From Candidatus Iainarchaeum sp. (GTDB lineage: Archaea; Iainarchaeota; Iainarchaeia; Iainarchaeales; JAAZKV01): a stretch of 6,023 nucleotides of DNA. The position numbers were made by a program, and so were the translations under genes. A model generated the notes under the pieces. The model did no database searches and was not told the DNA's origin. It was given only the letters and a program-made list of their open reading frames with translations. Below, piece after piece: positions 5,523 through 6,023 of the stretch. Positions within the stretch are counted from its first letter, which is position 1. The number at the start of each line of letters is the position of its first letter. The DNA lies in contig JAPLVQ010000104.1 of the NCBI GenBank assembly GCA_026397035.1, positions 1 to 6,023 of the forward strand. Direction: 5' to 3'.

Positions 5523-5566
5523 CCAATAAAAACTGTGACTTTAACCCCAATAAAATCCCAATAAAA
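5523..5566. repeat. Three copies of CCAATAAAA
   Basis: CCAATAAAA occurs at 5523-5531, 5547-5555 and 5558-5566 between the convergent basic-protein and endonuclease genes. On the minus strand the copies read TTTTATTGG. The last one supplies a T-rich tract just after the endonuclease stop and may contribute to termination. Low-complexity origin is possible. Confidence 0.4.
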
Positions 5567-5573
5567 AGCATTA

Positions 5574-6023
5574 CTAGAACAAAATCCTTTCAGTGCTATA
5601 ATAATTCACGCTATCTTCACGGTCAACCACCGCAACCACAGTGATTGTGTGAATATTTCCTGCAAGGCGGGTCATTCTGCTTAATTGAGACATCGAAACT
5701 TTTTCATTCTCAGGGGCCACGTGAATAACATATTTTGAATGTTCTTCCCCCATTTTTTTCCCTTTAGGATAAACACGAAAATCAAAACCAAACTTTAGTC
5801 CGGTCTTTACACAGTAACCCCTTTCCTTCAAATCAGAATACACCACGTACTTTGAGTAAAACTTCTTGTCAAGATCAAGCGCAAGAGAAAAAAGTTTTTT
5901 CTGTGAAATTGGTTTTTCCTTTTTATCAGCAAGAATGATTTTTTCGTTATCAACCAAATAAAGCGTTTCAAACAAATCAAGCACTAAATTTCTGCCCTTA
6001 CTTTCTCCAAAACCTTTTTCTAC
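5574..6023 (-). CDS. endA: tRNA-splicing endonuclease subunit, catalytic Lys replaced by Thr (partial, 5' end beyond window)
   Basis: The frame is open to the right edge; 149 residues are visible. Homologues such as Methanocaldococcus EndA (179 residues) suggest that some 20-30 N-terminal residues are missing. A GTG at 5982-5984 is not the start, because upstream sequence GFGESKGRNLV still matches the family before LDLFETLYLV. The family excises introns at bulge-helix-bulge sites in pre-tRNA. Counting from that GTG, the catalytic domain is VVYSDLKERGYCVKTGLKFG (47-66), FRVYPKG with the catalytic Tyr (72), EEHSKYVIHV with the catalytic His (82), and RLAGNIHTITVVAVVD (106-121). In Methanocaldococcus the Tyr-His and Tyr-Lys spacings are 10 and 41; here 10 and 41 lead to Thr113 (codon ACA), not Lys. 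The protein may be the structural partner of a heteromeric enzyme, a degenerate repeat of a longer fusion, or active with altered chemistry. TAG stop at 5574-5576. Confidence 0.88.
   Translation of the reverse strand, partial: VEKGFGESKGRNLVLDLFETLYLVDNEKIILADKKEKPISQKKLFSLALDLDKKFYSKYVVYSDLKERGYCVKTGLKFGFDFRVYPKGKKMGEEHSKYVIHVAPENEKVSMSQLSRMTRLAGNIHTITVVAVVDREDSVNYYSTERILF

Noticed and set aside
5523..5566. CCAATAAAA copies as a CRISPR array
   Set aside because: Nine-base units with unequal 11- to 24-base periods and no spacers of normal length; low-complexity A-rich DNA.

Overview
The window reads as AT-rich archaeal chromosome, most likely from a small-genome DPANN-type lineage. Five things point there: a short histone-fold protein, a single-domain KaiC/RadA-like ATPase, an archaeal-type tRNA-splicing endonuclease subunit, a box C/D guide RNA, and archaeal signals (TATA boxes about 25 nt before leaderless starts, GGTG-type ribosome binding sites, oligo-T terminators). 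The large secreted LamG protein also resembles surface proteins common in such genomes. The exact phylum cannot be fixed from this sequence.

Layout, left to right. (1) Positions 16-2278, minus strand: a large secreted LamG/Ig-like surface protein. Its 3' end seems cut short by a repeat-containing sequence at 57-100, and its ATG lies one base out of frame with the signal peptide. (2) 2279-2606: A-rich intergenic DNA with a TATA box for the LamG gene and oligo-T terminators for the next operon. (3) 2607-4505, minus strand: a two-gene operon. A leaderless gene for a signal-peptide, one-TM, coiled-coil membrane protein is followed by a KaiC-like ATPase whose Shine-Dalgarno overlaps the upstream stop codon. 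(4) 4657-4772, minus strand: a strong candidate box C/D sRNA with its own TATA box and an oligo-T terminator. One guide can pair with the universally conserved decoding-site strand of 16S rRNA, and the box D +5 rule points to C1402 (E. coli numbering). A 76-codon open frame covering it is probably spurious. (5) 4949-5125, plus strand: a 58-residue histone-fold protein without helix 3, followed by a repeat and a strong hairpin terminator. (6) 5258-5413, plus strand: a 51-residue, very basic unknown protein with a textbook SD and a TTG start. (7) 5574 to the right edge, minus strand: a tRNA-splicing endonuclease (EndA family) subunit in which the catalytic lysine is replaced by threonine.

The right half is therefore information-processing (rRNA modification guide, chromatin protein, tRNA splicing) and the left half is cell envelope and signalling-type ATPase. 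The most notable items are the previously hidden C/D sRNA, the Lys-less endonuclease subunit, and the broken or mosaic surface-protein gene.
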